Part shown: positions 53,222 to 54,565 of the stretch, piece by piece
Layout of the letters: each line of letters opens with the position of its first letter
Numbering within the stretch: position 1 is the stretch's first letter
Assembly (NCBI GenBank): GCA_022799035.1
Contig: JAAWNQ010000013.1
Coordinates: 1 to 54,565 of the forward strand
Direction of reading: 5' to 3'
Source: Oscillospiraceae bacterium
Lineage (GTDB): Bacteria; Bacillota; Clostridia; Oscillospirales; Oscillospiraceae
Length of the DNA stretch: 54,565 nt
The notes under the pieces: model-generated
Databases searched by the model: none
Seen by the model: only the letters and a program-made list of their open reading frames with translations
What the model was told of the DNA's origin: nothing
Translations under genes and position numbers: made by a program

Positions 53222-54013
53222 ATGAGAAAGCGCGTTTGTTCGGGGCTGTTGGCCCTTTTCACCCTCCTCACCCTGGCCCTTCCCGCCATGGCGGCGGAGG
53301 AGCCTTCCACTGCGGAGGTGACGGTGAATGGGGAGGCGGTTTATTACACTGCCGAGGTCTATGACGGTACGGCCTACATCCCCTTTTATGGCGGGGTCCA
53401 GACCTTGCGGCCTGACGCTGAGATCACATGGGAGGACGGGGTTTTCACCGCCTCCGCTGAGGATTTTACCATGACGGCAAGCATTGGAGACCATTACATC
53501 GTCATCAATGACCGCTATCTCTATATCTCCGACGGGGTGAAGGGCTGGGATGACGGTACCGCGCTGGTGCCCGCCCGGGTGCTGGCCACCGCGCTGGGGG
53601 CCTGGATCGGCTGGAGCGGGAAGGTGGAGCTTTGCTCTGGGGGCGTACCCCTTGCCGCGGAGGGGAAGCCCTATGACGAGGAGACTTTGGATCTGCTGGC
53701 CCGGGTCATCACCCATGAGAGCGGGAATCAGCCCTTGAAGGGGAAGATGGCGGTGGGGAATGTGATTCTGAACCGGGTGAACAGTTCCAAGTTCCCCAAT
53801 ACGGTGGGGGAGGTCATATACTCCCCCAATCAGTTCCCTGGGGCCACCAACGCGACCCCTAACGCCGAGTCTATTCTGGCGGCCCGGCTGGTGCTGGAGG
53901 GGGCCAATGTGGTTCCTGGCGCCTACTATTTCAATGGGGTGGGGAAGTCCTGCTGGGCATCCAGAAACAAGGCATTGATCTGCACCATCGGAGGACATTC
54001 CTTTTACGGATAA
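53222..54013 (+). CDS. SleB/CwlJ-family cell-wall hydrolase
   Basis: This 263-residue exported protein has a signal peptide (RKRVCSGLLALFTLLTLALP, ending AMAA). A copper-amine-oxidase-N-like domain (about 30-125; EVTVNGEAVYYTAEVYDGTA, VPARVLATALGAWIG) comes first, then a SleB-type hydrolase domain (about 150-263; RVITHESGNQPLKGKMAVGN, VILNRVNSSKFPNTVGEVIY, IGGHSFYG). SleB proteins are lytic enzymes that open the spore cortex at germination; similar ones act on vegetative wall. ATG 53222 has an AAGGAG site. The sigma-A-like promoter favours vegetative expression. Confidence 0.9.
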   Translation: MRKRVCSGLLALFTLLTLALPAMAAEEPSTAEVTVNGEAVYYTAEVYDGTAYIPFYGGVQTLRPDAEITWEDGVFTASAEDFTMTASIGDHYIVINDRYLYISDGVKGWDDGTALVPARVLATALGAWIGWSGKVELCSGGVPLAAEGKPYDEETLDLLARVITHESGNQPLKGKMAVGNVILNRVNSSKFPNTVGEVIYSPNQFPGATNATPNAESILAARLVLEGANVVPGAYYFNGVGKSCWASRNKALICTIGGHSFYG

Positions 54014-54025
54014 AAAAGACAGGAG

Positions 54026-54061
54026 ATATGGAGGGACCTTGAGGGTCCCTCCATATTTTTT
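54026..54061 (+). terminator. Intrinsic terminator of the SleB-like gene
   Basis: ATATGGAGGGACC (54026-54038), a 5-nt loop, GGTCCCTCCATAT (54044-54056), then T5. Confidence 0.88.
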
Positions 54062-54095
54062 ATGAAAAAGAAGGGAAAAGGAAAAAATCCATCCT

Positions 54096-54123
54096 TTGCT
54101 TTTGGTGGATAGTATGGTAAAAT
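54096..54123 (+). promoter_or_regulatory. Promoter of the uracil-DNA glycosylase gene
   Basis: TTGCTT (54096-54101), 16 nt, TAAAAT (54118-54123). Confidence 0.5.
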
Positions 54124-54158
54124 AAAAAAACAAAACGCAAAAAGGGGAGGATGAGAAT

Positions 54159-54565
54159 ATGGACCAGTGGGAGGCTTTGCGGACGGAGTGTATGGCCTGC
54201 CGCCGCTGTGCGCTGGCGGATACCCGGCATAATGTAGTTTTCGGGGAGGGGGTACCCACCGCCGAGGTTCTGTGTATCGGGGAGGGCCCCGGTGAGAACG
54301 AGGACCTGACGGGGCGGCCTTTTGTGGGCCGGGGAGGAAAGCTTCTGGACGATATGCTGGAGATCATTGACCTGAACCGGGAGAGGAATATCTATATCGG
54401 CAACATGGTCAAGTGCCGTCCGCCCCAGAACCGGGATCCGCTGAACGTGGAGCAGGAAGCCTGCGCCCAATGGCTGGACCGGCAGATCCAGCTTATCAAG
54501 CCTAAAATCATCATCTGCCTGGGGCGGATCGCCGCCATGAAGTTTATCAAGGAGGACTTCAAGAT
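54159..54565 (+). CDS. Type-4 uracil-DNA glycosylase (3' end missing)
   Basis: This is the first 135 residues of an iron-sulfur uracil-DNA glycosylase that removes uracil from DNA. The frame has no stop before the window edge. Cluster ligands are visible: CRRC (C-x2-C, near residue 14), then KC and AC separated by 15 residues near residues 87-103. Motif A is GEGPGENEDLTGRPFVGRGG, followed by GNMVKCRPPQNRDP and IIICLGRIAAMKF. AAAGGGGAGG precedes the ATG. Roughly 60 residues, including the second catalytic motif, lie outside the window. Confidence 0.92.
   Translation, partial: MDQWEALRTECMACRRCALADTRHNVVFGEGVPTAEVLCIGEGPGENEDLTGRPFVGRGGKLLDDMLEIIDLNRERNIYIGNMVKCRPPQNRDPLNVEQEACAQWLDRQIQLIKPKIIICLGRIAAMKFIKEDFK

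Noticed and set aside
1..54565. tRNA, rRNA, CRISPR, insertion sequence or prophage genes
   Set aside because: None could be found; no repeat-spacer pattern, transposase or integrase, or phage protein was seen on either strand.

Overview
This window is about 54.5 kb of GC-rich (about 60%) Firmicutes DNA. Strong AGGAGG-type ribosome sites, near-consensus sigma-A promoters with 17-nt spacers, Gram-positive PolC, a PcrA helicase, a valine T-box leader, the spoIIAA-spoIIAB-sigF operon and a SleB-type hydrolase together point to a spore-forming (or spore-gene-bearing) clostridium. The base composition and gene style suggest the Oscillospiraceae (Flavonifractor/Lawsonibacter/Pseudoflavonifractor-like). 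That placement is inference; no rRNA is present to confirm it.

Layout. 1-6.7 kb: the 3' part of an amino-acid-type solute-binding lipoprotein, rodA on the minus strand, then tsaE-tsaB and a upp/split-transketolase/HAD-phosphatase run. 6.8-18.4 kb: an XRE regulator, an ECF sigma factor with a membrane partner, nth and glyA back to back, a large secreted WG/SLH protein, a lipoprotein metallophosphoesterase, a coupled trio (unknown gene, Cdd1-like HhH protein, rarA) and an S1-domain protein. 18.5-31.1 kb: a DUF951 gene, then the conserved block pyrH-frr-uppS-cdsA-dxr-rseP-ispG-polC, interrupted before polC by a duplicated-domain lipoprotein gene carrying an amber codon. 31.2-37.2 kb: a frameshifted gene with an NTF2-like partner, pcrA, a HAD phosphatase with a 3-methyladenine glycosylase, and an EamA transporter. 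37.2-41.2 kb: a Val-specific T-box leader followed by two YcxB-like membrane proteins and valS. 41.3-45.2 kb: a Thr/Pro-rich lipoprotein, the sigma-F operon and gtrB-gtrA. 45.2-54.6 kb: an Asp-box secreted protein with a radical SAM gene, a 25-cysteine protein, cell-wall hydrolases (NlpC/P60, SleB), a PIG-V-like mannosyltransferase and the 5' part of a type-4 uracil-DNA glycosylase.

How it fits together. Much of the window serves the envelope: undecaprenyl and phospholipid precursors (uppS, cdsA), MEP isoprenoids (dxr, ispG), SEDS polymerase (rodA), wall hydrolases and surface proteins. Genome maintenance is the second theme (nth, mpg, udg, rarA, pcrA, polC). The most notable regulatory signals are two exact matches to the WalR box (TGTWAH-N5-TGTWAH), at the promoters of the NlpC/P60 operon and the SleB gene; a T-box controlling two membrane proteins ahead of valS; and a repeated layout in which a -10 element abuts or overlaps the 5' arm of a terminator hairpin. 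No tRNA, rRNA, CRISPR array, insertion sequence or phage gene was found. No stretch over 300 bases lacks a feature; the longest gap, 37166-37447, holds the T-box leader and its promoter.
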